The notes: generated from the sequence alone by a model not told the origin. DNA of 64,000 nucleotides from Melastoma dodecandrum (GCA_029817715.1 JARUPY010000252.1:496001-560000), one strand, 5' to 3'. Shown: positions 34,991 through 47,480, counted from the first letter of the stretch. Numbers and translations: made by a program.

Positions 34991-35010
34991 ATAATTCATC
35001 TATTTCGATA

Positions 35011-36701
35011 ATGTCTCGCTCCTTTGCTTATGTCGTTTTAGTCTTTTCCTTGTTCCGTTTAATTGCGTCGTCGGACACAGAGTCTTTGTGTGCGTCGACA
35101 CAGCATCCTTCATTTTGTCAGGACATGTTCCCCTACGTTGCGGATGTAGATGTGCGATATCATGGGCAGCACTTGCTCAGGAAGTCCTTGTCTCGGGCCA
35201 GGCAGTTCCTCGTGTTAGTTGACAAGGAGATAGCGTCAGCTCGTCAGGACTCGAGGATTTCTGCTGCGTCCATCCAAGCGTTGGAGGGTTGTCGAGACCT
35301 GTCTTGGTTGAACATCAAGCACCTCGTGACTGTCCACGGACATGTGGGGCGCAACGAGAGTACGTCTACCATCGGGGACAGGCGTGTCAACGAAGCACAC
35401 ACCCTACTCAGCACAGTCCTGACGAACCAACAGACTTGTGCTGATACGCTTAAGTCTTCGAGGACACGCATATCCGAGCGCGTTGCCGAGGACACCAAGC
35501 TGTACAGTGTTGTCCTCTCTTTTTTTGCTAAGGCATGGGTTAGGGGTGTCGATGGCGAGGACAGAGTGCAATCAGGGAGCCTACCGAATTGGAACCAGCT
35601 CAGGCTGTTCCAGGAAGACAAGATGGAAGAGTTCACCACTTACAAGTCAGTCTTTGGAAGAAGGAATATCAATTTAGACAATGACAAGAATAGGTATCAG
35701 AGGATCACAGTGGGCGAAGTAGTGGTGGTGAGTAAGGACGGGATCGGTAATTTCACTAGCATCCGTCAAGCGATTGCGGCTGCGCCAGAAAATCGTCAAG
35801 AGACGGAAGGATACTACATGATATATGTGAAAGCCGGCCTCTACCATGAATACTTGAATGTCGGTCCAAGGAAAAGTTATATCGCAATCATCGGCGATGG
35901 GATTAACAAGACGGTGATCACCGGGAACCACAGTGCTCTCGATGGCTGGGGAACGTTCGATTCTGCCACATTTAGTAAGTTGACATCGTGACTTCAGCTT
36001 TCCGGACGAAGTTTCAAGTCTAATTATTTGTTTTATTTTTGCCAGTTGTATACGGACCGCATTTTGTCGGAGTGGATCTCACAGTTCAAAACACGGCCGG
36101 ACCATCAAAAGGCCAAGCGGTCGCCCTAACAAGTGCAGCCGATCAGTCGACGTTCTACCAGTGCAGTTTCGAGGGCTACCAGGACACGCTCTTCGCACAT
36201 TCCAACGCACAGGTGTTCCGGGAGTGCCATATCTACGGTACTGTAGACTTCATCTTCGGAAATGCAGGGGTCCTGCTCGACAGGTGCAAGATCCACCCAC
36301 GGCTTCCTTTGAGAGGACAACGCAACGAGATAACTGCACAAGGGAGGTCGCACCCGGATCAGAAGACAGGAACCTTCCTCCACAACTGCACCGTCAGGGC
36401 ATCTCCCGAGATATACTCAGTCAAATATTCTGTGAGGACACAGTTAGGCAGGCCGTGGAAGGAGTACTCGAGGACGGTCGTCTTGAACACGTACTTGGAT
36501 GCTTCGATCCATCCCAGTGGCTGGGACGCATGGAGTGGCGATTTCGCGCTTAGCACGCTATATTACGCCGAGTATGGTAACCTGGGTCCTGGATCGGATA
36601 CCTCGAATCGCGTAAAGTGGCCAGGCGTACATATATGGAATCGGACGGAAGCGGAGCAGTTCCTAGCCACGACTTTTCCGATGTTCTTAGGCGAAATCTG
36701 A
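35011..36701 (+). CDS. Pectin methylesterase with PMEI-like pro-region, 539 aa
   Basis: Two exons, 35011-35974 and 36046-36701, across a 71-bp GT-AG intron at the usual PME position (SATF|IVYGPHFVGVDLTVQNTAG). Signal peptide residues 1-20 (FAYVVLVFSLFRLIASSD). PMEI-like pro-region ~25-180 with its cysteines (LCASTQHPSFC, EGC, QQTCADTL). Catalytic domain ~240-539 with the family sites GYQDTL, DFIFGN (catalytic Asp) and LGRPW (Arg/Trp). It demethylesterifies homogalacturonan in the cell wall; the pro-region is normally cleaved at a basic motif, here perhaps GRRN at ~225. The frame is intact. The 5' end of this gene has been copied several times 10-13 kb downstream. Confidence 0.93.
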
Positions 36702-37273
36702 AGCCTAGTTTGCTAGGATAATTTAGTGTAACTTAAATACGACACGATTAACTTTTTTTAATATTTTTGTCAAAAATAGTTTATAGATATTTACGTGCAA
36801 CTTAGAGAAATTTTATACGTGATGGGAATGATAGGAGAAGTCCTCCGTTGGTCGATCTCCCTGGCAACAACTACTGCGGCACAATCCCAGAATCTTTCCA
36901 ATACAGTTTCTGAATGGGCTCCCCGGATTCGTAAACAACTGCTCTAAGAACTCTTCTTTGTTCGTCACCCTGTTTGAGCAACAGGGATTAAGAAGCAAAC
37001 CACAGAAAACAAACATTACACTTCTGCTCGAATTCCATGGCGAGCATGTGTCGGTGTCAGGGTCGTTCTACTCACAGTTTTCAGTCCGTTTTGCTAACTC
37101 AATCACATAACATTACACGAAGTCGAACTACTATCTAACCACATAGCCTAAGTAAGCGGCAGTAGTGCGTGTCTTCAACCTCGCATATAATGACACGTAT
37201 GAACACCAAAAAATTGGGATTAAATTCCTAGAGGTATATCACTAACAGAGCATGGGTTTCGCACGACGGTACC
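36702..37273. other. Intergenic between PME and the SAE2 locus
   Basis: Converging genes; presumably both 3' UTRs. Nothing else recognised. Confidence 0.5.
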
Positions 37274-40200
37274 TTATATCAACTTCCTCTTCTTTCCATA
37301 TTCCGGATTGTTGCCTTCGAGCATGATGACATCGTCGTCCTCATCATCATCATTGACTTCCTCCACTTTCTTCTTGTTGTTGGTATCCACAGGAGTATCG
37401 AGCACCTTCCGTTTCTTCGCAGGAGCAACCTCGGAAATTTCCATGTCAACATCATCAACTACCTCCTCAGAGGGCTGTTCAGCAGACGTGCTAACACCAT
37501 TGATGACATGATTATTATTATCCTTTTCTGTTGGTGGAGCTTGGTTCCATCCCAAGAGCAGCATTCCATCTGGCTCTTTCTCCTCATCAAATTCTTCCCC
37601 GCATAAATGCAACAATATACGAAAGATCATCAGAGCAATGTCAAGTAAAAAAATAAGCGATGCCGTAAGTCCTGAATGGGTGCAAAATCATGAATTAAGC
37701 AATCCAACTATGAATCGGATTTTTTAGAGCTATTAGGAAAGCAAGTGTTCCCGTTATACAGAATAGTCCTCGAGAAGTTACAACTGACTTGAAAAGTAAA
37801 GAAATTATTTATATAAGTTAAAACCCATAACAACACTACAATTGCACGAGGCTTAACCTTATAACCTGTTATCCAGAACATTGACAGGTGGAATACCTAT
37901 GCTTAATGTTGATATTGCAAGTCAGCTCTTGCTGAAGATCCTCGACCATTACGATCGTGCCATTTGTTACCGGAGCAGGCAACTCACATAACACCTGACA
38001 TGGGGAGAATAAACCATTTTTAAATCCTCCAAAGATTTCTTGGAATCAATAAGTTACAATTTTCTCCCCTTTAAAGAGAGTGGCTGTTACCTTCTCAATA
38101 TTGGCAGCGTAATTTGCAACCATGTCCTCATCAAGGTCATCGCCGACTTCATAAAGAAGTGCTGACCTGTTCATGACAAGCGGAAGATTCATTCCAAGCT
38201 TTGCCTTGACTATTTTTTCGACAAAGTCTCTCAGCGTGGACTTCTCGGTATTGATCTCCAATGTGAGTGGTGTCTGATAACAATCATCTCCTCTCAGACA
38301 CATGCTAGATAAGAAGAATCATCCGATAAGAGATTTCAACTACCTCCGAACACACGTAACAGGCTTTGTCCGGCTCAAATGGTTCTACAGGTATCAGAAG
38401 CATCTTTCTAGATGGATGTTCAAGACAGTAAGTCATCCTGCACGATTGGAAATCACAAGCAACGACATTAGCATAAGAGTTTTAGAAAGAAACTCAAAGA
38501 ACAAATTGAACTAACGACACTGAGACTAATGTATAAATCACAACAAACAATACCTATAATTTTTTGCATCATTTTGCAGCACCTTGATAGCCTCGAGCAC
38601 AATCAAGCCGGCAATAATAGCATTTGTGGTCGCAACCGCATCAACGATATTGCCTGCAACACCCTTTGCTTCAAAAAGGCTATGGAGAGGAATACCAAAA
38701 GAAGAAGCTCTAATATTTGCTGCAGTTGAAACAAACTCCACTGCTAGCTGATCATCTTTATCAAAACTGAGGTTTCCAAAAGAAAGAAAACTGAATTTGT
38801 TAAAATGGCTATCACTTATGCACTAACCCTCCCACCCCCCGGGGTAGGGGGGGGGGACCGCAGGTAGCTAGCAAAAGTACCTTTTCTCTTTTCTCAAAGA
38901 AAAGTTTTAGAGCCTCTAGAAATATCCTGGAGTCCATACTTCCTGTGGGTTCTTCATACCAAGTGCTGCCATCGCAGACAAAGGCAAATGGTCGTCAGAT
39001 GAATTTCTCAATTCGAAATTGCCGTTCAGCTTTGCAGGTTGGTCAGGCAATGCATCCTTGCTATATATTGGCCTAGGTCGCTGTCTGTTCTTCCATGTTT
39101 CCTCATTAGATAAAGCCAACTCTATGTTGTAACCGAAAACATGGTCGTATATTCTCCTTCCATACTCCTGTACATCTTCACCTTTCTTACGTTCAAAGAC
39201 ATCCTCTGGCTGTTCTGAAGAGCTTGCGGCACCACCTGATCGAACGTTTAAATCATTTTCTTGAGTCTTATCTCCAAATAATTTGGCAAAGAGCAGGTCT
39301 TTTGCCCACACTATGCAGTGCACAAACTGTAACAACGAAATAAAATCAAGTTATATTCATCAACTATTTATGACAGGAAAGATTCTTCTTAATGTTAACA
39401 ATGGGGATGAAATTAAAACAAGCAGACATCACTCTTATGAGAAGATCGCTGACTTGTCTAAGAAATTCCACCTATCTGGATAAATTAGGATGTTCATAAG
39501 CAGGCATTCCATTCTCCAGAGGAAGATCATGTTTGGAAGCAAGTAGGTGATGAAAATTAGGTTGAAATATTTCATAAGAGATTAATACAAGCATGGGCAG
39601 GAGCAAATCTATCTACTATGATAAGATCAAAGTCCAAAACTCATTCCAGAAGAATGTACCCTACAGATAGAGGAAACTGCAACCCTATGATCACATCACC
39701 AAAATTAATATACAGAACAAACAAACAAAAGGTTGTACCTTTGATGGTGTACTAGTGATTGTGCAGACTGGATATGTTTAGGACGGCATTCATAACACTC
39801 AGTTTTTCCCTTCACATGCACAGTGACCTAATCCACACAATCAACAGCAATAATTAGAGTAACAACACCACCAAGAAATGGCAGCCCCCAAATAGGGTGC
39901 ATGGAGAATATAAATTACCAGACAATTAAGCATTTGTGCTAGCATCCCGGTACTCAGAACACTTCTCCAATTGGTGAGAGAAGGGGAAGTATATATACGC
40001 AACCTTACTGCTGCCAGTAATTATAAACCAGTTATTTCCACACCTCAAACTTGTAAACAAGTTCGTCTTCAAATCAAAGGACAAAGAATAAAAATTGGAC
40101 AAACAAACCTGCATCATGTATCCATTTGTCAAATAATACACATGAACTTATTCCAGAAAGTGTAGAGAGGACCACCAGAGGTGGCCATCACAGTAGTCTC

Positions 40201-41882
40201 TGGCTCTTCTATGAATTGAACAGACGAAATGGAGGTTATCTCATTATGTTTACCAGCCTCATCACTAAATGGTTTATGGGGCTATTTCATCTTTCTAAGG
40301 TAGTTGATATTAGATGGAGTTTCGGATGTGAACCAGGCGAGCATACTTTTCTTGAAGAAACACGTCTCCCACAAAAGGTAGTAAAGAATAAAAAAAATTT
40401 CCAGCTAACCATATCAACAAATGAAGAGGGCATTCATGGAATGGGAAAATATCAACAATCAGTGGCTTTATGAAATGTACATCACCTGGTCAAGAAAACT
40501 TGTTGTTCCGCATTCTACCAACGGGACATCAGCTGCCAAGCACAATCGATTAACGTGACGCCGCGCATCCAAGTTATCGAGCCCATTCAATACGACAATG
40601 AATTGCTTGAAAAACTCCACATTGAAGTCAGGATCCTTTACATTTGCAGGGTAGGGTGTGATGCTCATGTTGGGTCTAAATCTTAGTACAGAATTACGAG
40701 CAATCTGATTGAAAATTCGGTCAGTAAAAACTTCACAACAATTGAATTCAATTAAGACGGTAAATGTCCCTTACCCTGGCCTTGGATTGACCAATATGTG
40801 ATTGGCGAAATAAAAATTGTCTGTTCAGATTACTCACTTCTATGGTATCCATGTCAATCTGTAACAAACAACAGTTCATGATGCAAACAATTTAGAAAAT
40901 AAAAGGTGCCAAAAGGATATCCGCCGATTAATTTCCAAGAAAAAAATGCCCAATGAAATTTCTTGCGTGAATCAGCAAAATTCGTGGTTTTGAACATTTC
41001 ATCAGAGCAAAGGCTTCCAAAATGCACATAATCTGTGCAGAAAAACCCCAAATATCCTTCTCATTGACTTACATAACTCCCCCACTCACGAAAGAATAAA
41101 ATAGAAGAACAAAAGAAGTACTCTGGCTTCCAGCAATTAGCAAAATGTTCTTCTAAGTCCAACCCTGCCGTCAGGCAGTCACCCAACCGAACTGCCTTAG
41201 AAGAAGCTATGATAACCATCACCCCCCTCTCTCCCTCCCTCCCAAACAACCAAATTAATAACATCAAATCAGTCAGAATCAAGACGTAGTGGTCCCTGTT
41301 CAAAATTCTACGAGCCAAGGCACCGCCCCACCCCACCAAAAAAGGTCAGAGCCCTAATTTCAAGTATATCAGCCACACAACAAAAGGGCCTCCCCATAGG
41401 AAATAACACGGAGGGCCAACCTAATAACTAAAAAAACATAACTATGAAAAATTTCTAAATTTACGAGCACCGTAAACTTAAATTCAGCCCATCACTAAGA
41501 ACACTCCTTTACTCGATTCAAATCCCCTACAACCCAACACCCCAGCAACCCTAAAATCCTAGTAACAAAACCACCCCTCCTCCCATAAAAAAAACCCAAC
41601 AAACCAAGAGGAATTGAACAAGCAGGGTGAAGAAGCTTACGATATGTACATCAGTGAATCCGGATAGAGCAAGGGACTTGAGCAACTCACACCCAATCCC
41701 ACCCGCACCCACCATTAACACCTTAGCCCCCTAAACTCCAAACACCAAAAACAACAACCACCCAACTCGTTATTCCTTCAAATTCCTCCGAAAACCCAAA
41801 GCGGCATGACCCACAAAAGAACACGAAGTGGGTAGTACGAATTTCGAACCTTTATGGCTTCCAACTGCTGGGAAGTCGCCAT
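37274..41882 (-). pseudogene. SAE2: SUMO-activating enzyme E1 large subunit (SAE2/UBA2) with disabling lesions
   Basis: Eleven exons match SAE2: 41850-41882, 41641-41730 ([11 protein letters not shown] nucleotide-binding motif), 40775-40858, 40486-40704, 39739-39828, 38881-39326, 38554-38766, 38344-38437, 38091-38273, 37897-37994, 37274-37598. SAE2 with SAE1 adenylates SUMO and holds it on a Cys in YPVCTI. Lesions: exon 5 has lost 12 nt and reads CYECRP-stop five codons before that Cys. In exon 6, NPQEVW is followed by a 13-nt shortfall that shifts [12 protein letters not shown] out of frame, with a stop at 38916. The last intron ends GG instead of AG (37599-37600). No AG precedes the conserved GNLSFDKDD of exon 7. 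All other exons, including the C-terminal KKRK region, read well, so decay is recent or the lesions are assembly errors. The enzyme is essential in plants, so a second intact locus would be expected. Confidence 0.85.
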
Positions 41883-43116
41883 AGGAAGGGCCGGGAGAGC
41901 GGGCTCAAGTAAGGAAAGAGCGTGATTAGGGGACGCCAGAAATGGGAACACAACTTTTCACGGGGAGCAAGTCTTGGACGAGGAATGTCACCTGGGGGGG
42001 AAGAAGACGAGGAGAGGAAGAGTTGAATCGACGAGGTAGTAGTAAGGCAATTGAGTCTCACTTTTCGACGGTTAATTACCAACGGCGACGGCTATTCCCA
42101 GTTTTTTTAAATTTATTAATATATATATATTAGAATAATTTGTTATTTTAGTACACAAAATAAAGAAAATTGATTGGAACGTAAAGAGTTATCATATAAA
42201 AACACAAAAAAAAGGTTACAAAAGGAAGAGGTCAGTCATTCCTTATAATACTAATATAGTAAAAAATTTAATTTATAATATAAATAAAGTATACATTGTA
42301 ATAAAAAGAGTAAAATTTATATTAAATAAGTCATACCTAGTATTATTGGAAAGATGCCAATGCCAAGGAAGAACCCATAATGGATAGAACAAATTATCGG
42401 ATTTTCTTTTTATGGCACTTTAAAGAGAATTAAATTAGGTGGGAATTATGCAATTTTATTATTAGAAACACCAAATATTTCAAATTTTAAAATTTTTAAT
42501 AAAACAGTGAAAATATACTCCAGTCAGGTTTATAAGTTATGAATACAAAATCTCAATTTCCGAACGTCCCCATCGCCGCACCGCCGTAAGTAACTAACTA
42601 ACAAACCAATCAACAAACTCCCCCAAGCTGATTCTGTTACGACGGTCGCGACGACTTGGCAGAACGGATATTACCGTCGGCTGCCTTCGTCGTCGTCCGT
42701 TTGATTGATTGGTGAATGTGTTTGAGGGAGGGAAAGAGATTTAAGCGGCGAAAGGATGGGTGAGACAAAACCGACGTCAAAATGTTGGCCTTTCCTTTTT
42801 TTAAACTTGGGTTTGGCTGGCAAACGTCCTATTTTGAGAAGTATTCACCCGTCTTATTATTAAAAAAATGATAAATAAATAATCATAAAGCGCATTAAAT
42901 ATATAAAATCCAAAAACATTCGTACACCCAACACTTTTAAATCCGTACGAGGAAACTCAAATTTCGGGGTCCGGGTAATCGTTTCTTAAACGAGAATAAT
43001 AGCCTTGGACCCAATGCCCAGAGACGTAGTTTGCTGCGACAGGATCGAGATTTCGAGGATACACCCGCATTGTGCCGGGAGTCGGTTGCTGCATCGGAAG
43101 CGCTGAGCCTGCAGAG
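41883..43116. other. Intergenic upstream of the SAE2 locus
   Basis: GC-richer promoter-like sequence to about 42080, then AT-rich spacer. No gene is recognised. Confidence 0.5.
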
Positions 43117-43791
43117 TTATTCCACTGTAGGGGAGCTGGATAGTAGGAGCCGGTTCGCGCGGTCGTCGCGAGCTGCTGTGGCGTGTCGAATCCTGGAAAG
43201 GGTACGGTTGATCTCAGATAAGCACACCCACCGTGTCATGTCGGGGTAGATGATGAGGATCTGGATGTTGCACTTGCCTGACCGAGTTGATGCCGATCCA
43301 TCTTGTTGCGTGGCGACGACATTGGTGAATGATGGCGCCGGAAGTGCTGGTTCAGTGATCATCCTCACGTGATTGCCCATATCAGTTTGTTGCATGTCAA
43401 GGACATTGGTAAATGAGGGAACCTGAAGTGGTGGTTGACATGTCGTCGCCGTGCGGTAGCCCATATTACCTTGTGACATGGCAGTGATATTGGTGAATGA
43501 GGGCACCCGAAGTGCTGGTTGCCTCATCGTCCTAGCAGACAGAAGGCCAGCGTCGGTTTCTCTCACAAGACGATTGGTAGATTTCCGTTTAGAAGCAGAA
43601 CGGCGTCTCCTAGGACTAGTCCGGGATTCCTCAGTTCCAGAATAATCCGGTATTGATAGTAACGTCGGTGCCCACCTCTTGTAGTAATCTCTCGTTACGA
43701 GACAGTCATTGATCGAATACGTTTTCCGATTGCCGACGGTCACCGCCCTTCTCTCCTTGTACTTTTGAACCTTGCTAGTAAATTGGCTCAC
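43117..43791 (-). CDS. Hypothetical 224-aa ORF with three 28-aa repeats
   Basis: Family not recognised. The N-terminal part is basic (SRTSPRRRRSASKRKSTNRL at ~57-77). The middle holds three repeats of 28 residues with the core PSFTN: QPALRVPSFTNITAMSQGNMG, QPPLQVPSFTNVLDMQQTDMG and EPALPAPSFTNVVATQQDG, mirrored by an 84-bp DNA period (43305-43520). The C-terminal part is Arg-rich. Its N-terminal third (43618-43850) is homologous, in the same relative orientation, to segments at 45690-45830 and 48190-48420 inside the PME-fragment array. It may be an exon of a longer gene, a mobile-element ORF or a chance frame over a DNA repeat. Confidence 0.4.
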   Translation of the reverse strand: MSQFTSKVQKYKERRAVTVGNRKTYSINDCLVTRDYYKRWAPTLLSIPDYSGTEESRTSPRRRRSASKRKSTNRLVRETDAGLLSARTMRQPALRVPSFTNITAMSQGNMGYRTATTCQPPLQVPSFTNVLDMQQTDMGNHVRMITEPALPAPSFTNVVATQQDGSASTRSGKCNIQILIIYPDMTRWVCLSEINRTLSRIRHATAARDDRANRLLLSSSPTVE

Positions 43792-44080
43792 GGATTTTCA
43801 AGGAATAAGATTTACTCGTATATCAGGCCAATTGTCGATAACGAACTTCGTTACACCCATCACAAATAACCTACGTGGTCATGCAACAAGACGTCAGAAA
43901 CCAAACGAATTACCATAATCTATCAACACATATATGCTCTGTTACCAAGACACGAAACAAGGACTTACTTCTGCTCTTTGTCGGTCCACGGCTCCGGCTA
44001 CCTTCTCCTCCTCTTCTGTACGTTGGACGTCCTAACAGCTCGAGCTTTTAGGACAGTTGGCGTTATCTGCCGTACAACAG

Positions 44081-44092
44081 TGGTATCAGAGC
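44081..44092 (+). other. Possible retroelement PBS remnant (tRNA-Met type)
   Basis: TGGTATCAGAGC follows GCCGTACAACAG, resembling the ...CA end of an LTR plus a copia-type PBS. About 120 bp before and after have no recognised pol sequence. It may be a remnant of a deleted element; chance is possible. Confidence 0.4.
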
Positions 44093-44970
44093 GAGAGGTC
44101 GAAGGTTCACGCACCACCAGACGCAAAAATAAAAAAATTAAAAAGCAGAAAAGAGGCCACAGAAGTCAGTAGGGTTTAGGGTTTATGGTTTAAAAGAGGT
44201 AGTAAAAGATTGAGGAAATTAATAAATTCCTTTATCATAGGTTAAAAATTTTAAATGAATGTCCAAATTTTGGATCTAATATAAGTCAGTGAAGATGCTA
44301 ACAAATTTTTGAGAAATAAAATTATTTCATGGGACAGATATTCTTATATTTCGATGCATTATATTACACTATGTGAATACTGGGGACGTTGTTTCGAAAT
44401 ATTTATTACATATAAAAGTAATGTGATAACTATAAAAATAATACAAAGAAGTAAGGGAAAATGTGACGGACGGATGAAATAATCAAGGTAAAATGTAATT
44501 ACATAAATAAATCCTAACAATTTATCAACAAATAGTTGATATTGGATATTGTGATGCAGACTATGCTAGCGATCATCATGCATGACAATCAACCATTAGA
44601 TAAGTGTTTAGTCTTGAATTGAGAGTAGTGTCTTGATGAAGTAATAGACAGCCAACAATATGCTTTTGTCAAGTACAGTGTCTGGCGTGCTTGCCGAATG
44701 TTGATCAGATGAGTTTTGGAGGCAAAATGTTCTGTTGAGATGTATTCTATGAATCCAATATTAACGGACCTTCCAGTAATATTAAACCTAAAAGTTGATT
44801 CACGATCCGAATCCAATTGCTTTTGATATAAACATTTGTTAATTAAAAAGTCAAAATATATATAAATCATATTAAGCAAGTTAAATCATTTTTATAAAAT
44901 TACTATGATGTGATTTATTTTTACGAGATTCTGTTATCTGATTATTATTATGCTATCTCTAATTAATGAG

Positions 44971-45156
44971 ATAACTCATTATTATAAATACTAGTTCAAA
45001 GTCACATGTCATTGCTACATCGAGAAAGAGAAAAAACACATATCCTTTCGATAATGTCTTCCCTCCGTTCCTTTGCTTCTAATGTTCTCGTAGTATTTTC
45101 CGTATTCCATTGGATTGTGTCGTCGGACACAAAGTATTTGTGTGCGATGACATGCA
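44971..45156 (+). pseudogene. PME 5'-end fragment A (TATA, leader, signal peptide)
   Basis: TATA box at 44984, leader with GAGAAAGAGAAAAAACA, then ATG at 45054 and an open frame MSSLRSFASNVLVV, FSVFHWIVSSDTKYLCA. This aligns with the PME start MSRSFAYVVLVFSLFRLIASSDTESLCA. Homology stops after the first PMEI cysteine, where AT-rich repeat follows. Best preserved of the set. Confidence 0.85.
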
Positions 45157-45181
45157 TCATAATCCTATTATTAATACTTGT

Positions 45182-45670
45182 TTAATTGACATTAAACAAG
45201 TAAAATAATTTATTATAAAATCATAGAAAACTTATGATACGACGTGATTTATTTTAATGAGATTCTAACTTCTTTAGATATATAATGTTATCTAATTATA
45301 TAATTATGTTATCTCTAATTATTGAAATAATTTCATTATTATAAATACTGCTAGGGTGGCCTTTTATCAAATCCATGAGATACTTCCATTAATAATATCA
45401 CGGTTTGATCCAAAATACAATTAATTCTTAGTTAATTGACATTAAACAAGTAAAATAATTTATTATAAAATCATAGAAAACCTCTGATACGTGATTTATT
45501 TTAATGAGATTCTATGTTCTTTAGAATTATAATGTTATCTAATTATATTATTATGTTATCTCTAATTATTGAAATAATTTCATTATTATAAATACTACTA
45601 GGGTGGACTTTTATTAAATAAGTGATACATCCATTAACAATAACCTTAAAATCTGATTCACGGTTTAATC
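45182..45670 (+). repeat. Two tandem copies of an AT-rich ~245-bp unit
   Basis: Copies begin near 45182 and 45432 with TTAATTGACATTAAAC and share GTTATCTAATTATAT, AAATAATTTCATTATTATAAATACT and GGGTGG-CTTTTAT. A third, shortened copy lies at 47008-47215. Each keeps a TATAAATA-like word, so each may derive from the PME promoter. Confidence 0.75.
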
Positions 45671-46900
45671 CAAAATACTATTAATTCTTTTTCTATTGCT
45701 GACGGCCACCTTTCCCTTGTACTTTTGAACTAGTAAATTAGCTCGAGGATTTACAATGAATAATTTTTCTTGAATGTCATGACAATTGTCGACTAAGTTG
45801 CGCCCATCAGAAGAAGTTGTCAACTAGGTTTGAATATTTATAATGACGATGATTGATTAAATGAGTTTGTTAAGCACAATTAGATAAGGTTTCGGATATA
45901 TTTTATAATTATATTATATATATAGGGTTAACCTTAAAAATATTATATGCTCACAACTCTGAAAAAAATTTAAAAATTTTAAAAAATAAGTAAACCTCGA
46001 GAATCAATCAATATCATTGACATTGCCCAATAAGATTCTATTTTTCAAGCCGACTACGGAAATTAAATAAATTCAAGGAGGAATTTAGGAGAATATATTA
46101 GAGGTATAAAGATAGAGGAAAATAAGCTTAATCAGGTTTATTTCAGAATCTACTTACGTAAACAAAATTATTTCATGGGGTGTGAATACTATACTGGAGA
46201 TTGATGTTGTTTCGAACTATTTATTAAATATAAAAATAATGTCATAGCTATATAAATAATACAACGTAGTATGGAAAAATGTTTTAAATAAAAAAACTGT
46301 AACGATGATCAAAACTGATCCTATGTAATTCATCAAACATTCGGGCGAATATATTTGAGGTAGTTCAAGGGGAAGGAAAATAATAATCGTTGATATTCAG
46401 AATCTATTCTAAAAGAGATCTGATCTTAGTCTATCAAATTTCTGGCATATATAAAATTACTTCATGCATCGTATTACAAGATATTCGATCAATTTTTTAG
46501 GCCGAACTTAGTTGCACCCATCACGAATAAGTTTCCATGGCAACATTATCCGACGTCTTCATATCAATGGCGTCACGGCCGGGAAGAAGTTGTCGACGAG
46601 GTTGGAATGCCACGCAGAAGTCGACCCGTGGAAAGGTTTTGAGATTCCTCTGTTTCAAGTCAGATAGAATGGACTTTTCCGATTAACAACTATTTTATCA
46701 TATCCATTCTATACCTTCCAATAATAATAATCCTAAAATCTAATTCACTGATGCGATATCTGAATACTACAATTAATACTTAAACAAATAAAATAACTTA
46801 TTATAAAATCATGCGTAAGATCTAATATGATGTGATTTATCGAGATTCTAATCTCATTGAAAATATAATGTTATCTGATGTTATCTCTATTGACACAATT

Positions 46901-46975
46901 CCTTCTTATAAATAGCACAAGTTCTAGTTTAAAGTCACGGTACACATCAACAAGCAAAGTATTTGGGTGCGTCGA
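46901..46975 (+). pseudogene. PME 5'-end fragment B (internal deletion)
   Basis: The TATA box (46907) and leader up to GGTACACATCAACAA are kept. They are then fused to AAGTATTTGGGTGCGTCGACA, the region coding for SLCAST, so the ATG and signal peptide are lost. It follows a near full-length copy of the PME upstream block. Confidence 0.8.
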
Positions 46976-47239
46976 CAATGCATCATAATCCTATTATTAA
47001 TACTTGTTTAATTGACATTAAACGAGTAAAATAATTTATTATAAAATCATAGAAAACCTCTGATACGACTTATTTTAATGAGATTCTAAGGTCTTTAGAA
47101 ATATAATGTTATATAATTATTGAAATAATTTCATTATTATAAATACTACTTGGGTGGACTTTTATCAAATCCATTGATACTTCCATTAATAATAACCTTA
47201 AAATCTGATTACGACTAATTTATTTTTATGTCATCTCTA

Positions 47240-47480
47240 ATTAATGAAATAATTCATAGTTCCGAGTCAAATTCACGATCATTAATACTTCAAGAGAAAA
47301 AGAAAAACATAACGTATTTCCTTTTTTTTTGATAATGTCTGCCCTCCCTTTGTTTTTGTCTATGCTGTTGTCGTATGCTTGTCCCTTTTGATTGTGTCAT
47401 CGGACGCGAAGGATTGGTGTGCGTCCAACATGTTTCGTTTTACCAGGACATGTTATCGTAAACCTAGTCCAGGATTCCTC
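47240..47480 (+). pseudogene. PME 5'-end fragment C
   Basis: ATG at 47334 with MSALPLFLSMLLSYACPF, then a stop. DNA homology continues through TTGATTGTGTCATCGGACGC and ATGTTTCGTTTTACCAGGACATG (the FCQDM region of PME), then joins CTAGTCCAGGATTCCTCAGG. Confidence 0.8.

Noticed and set aside
35244..35639. 131-codon minus-strand frame
   Set aside because: Antisense shadow of PME exon 1, which has clear homology and intact frame.
36161..36553. 130-codon plus-strand frame
   Set aside because: Out-of-frame shadow of PME exon 2.
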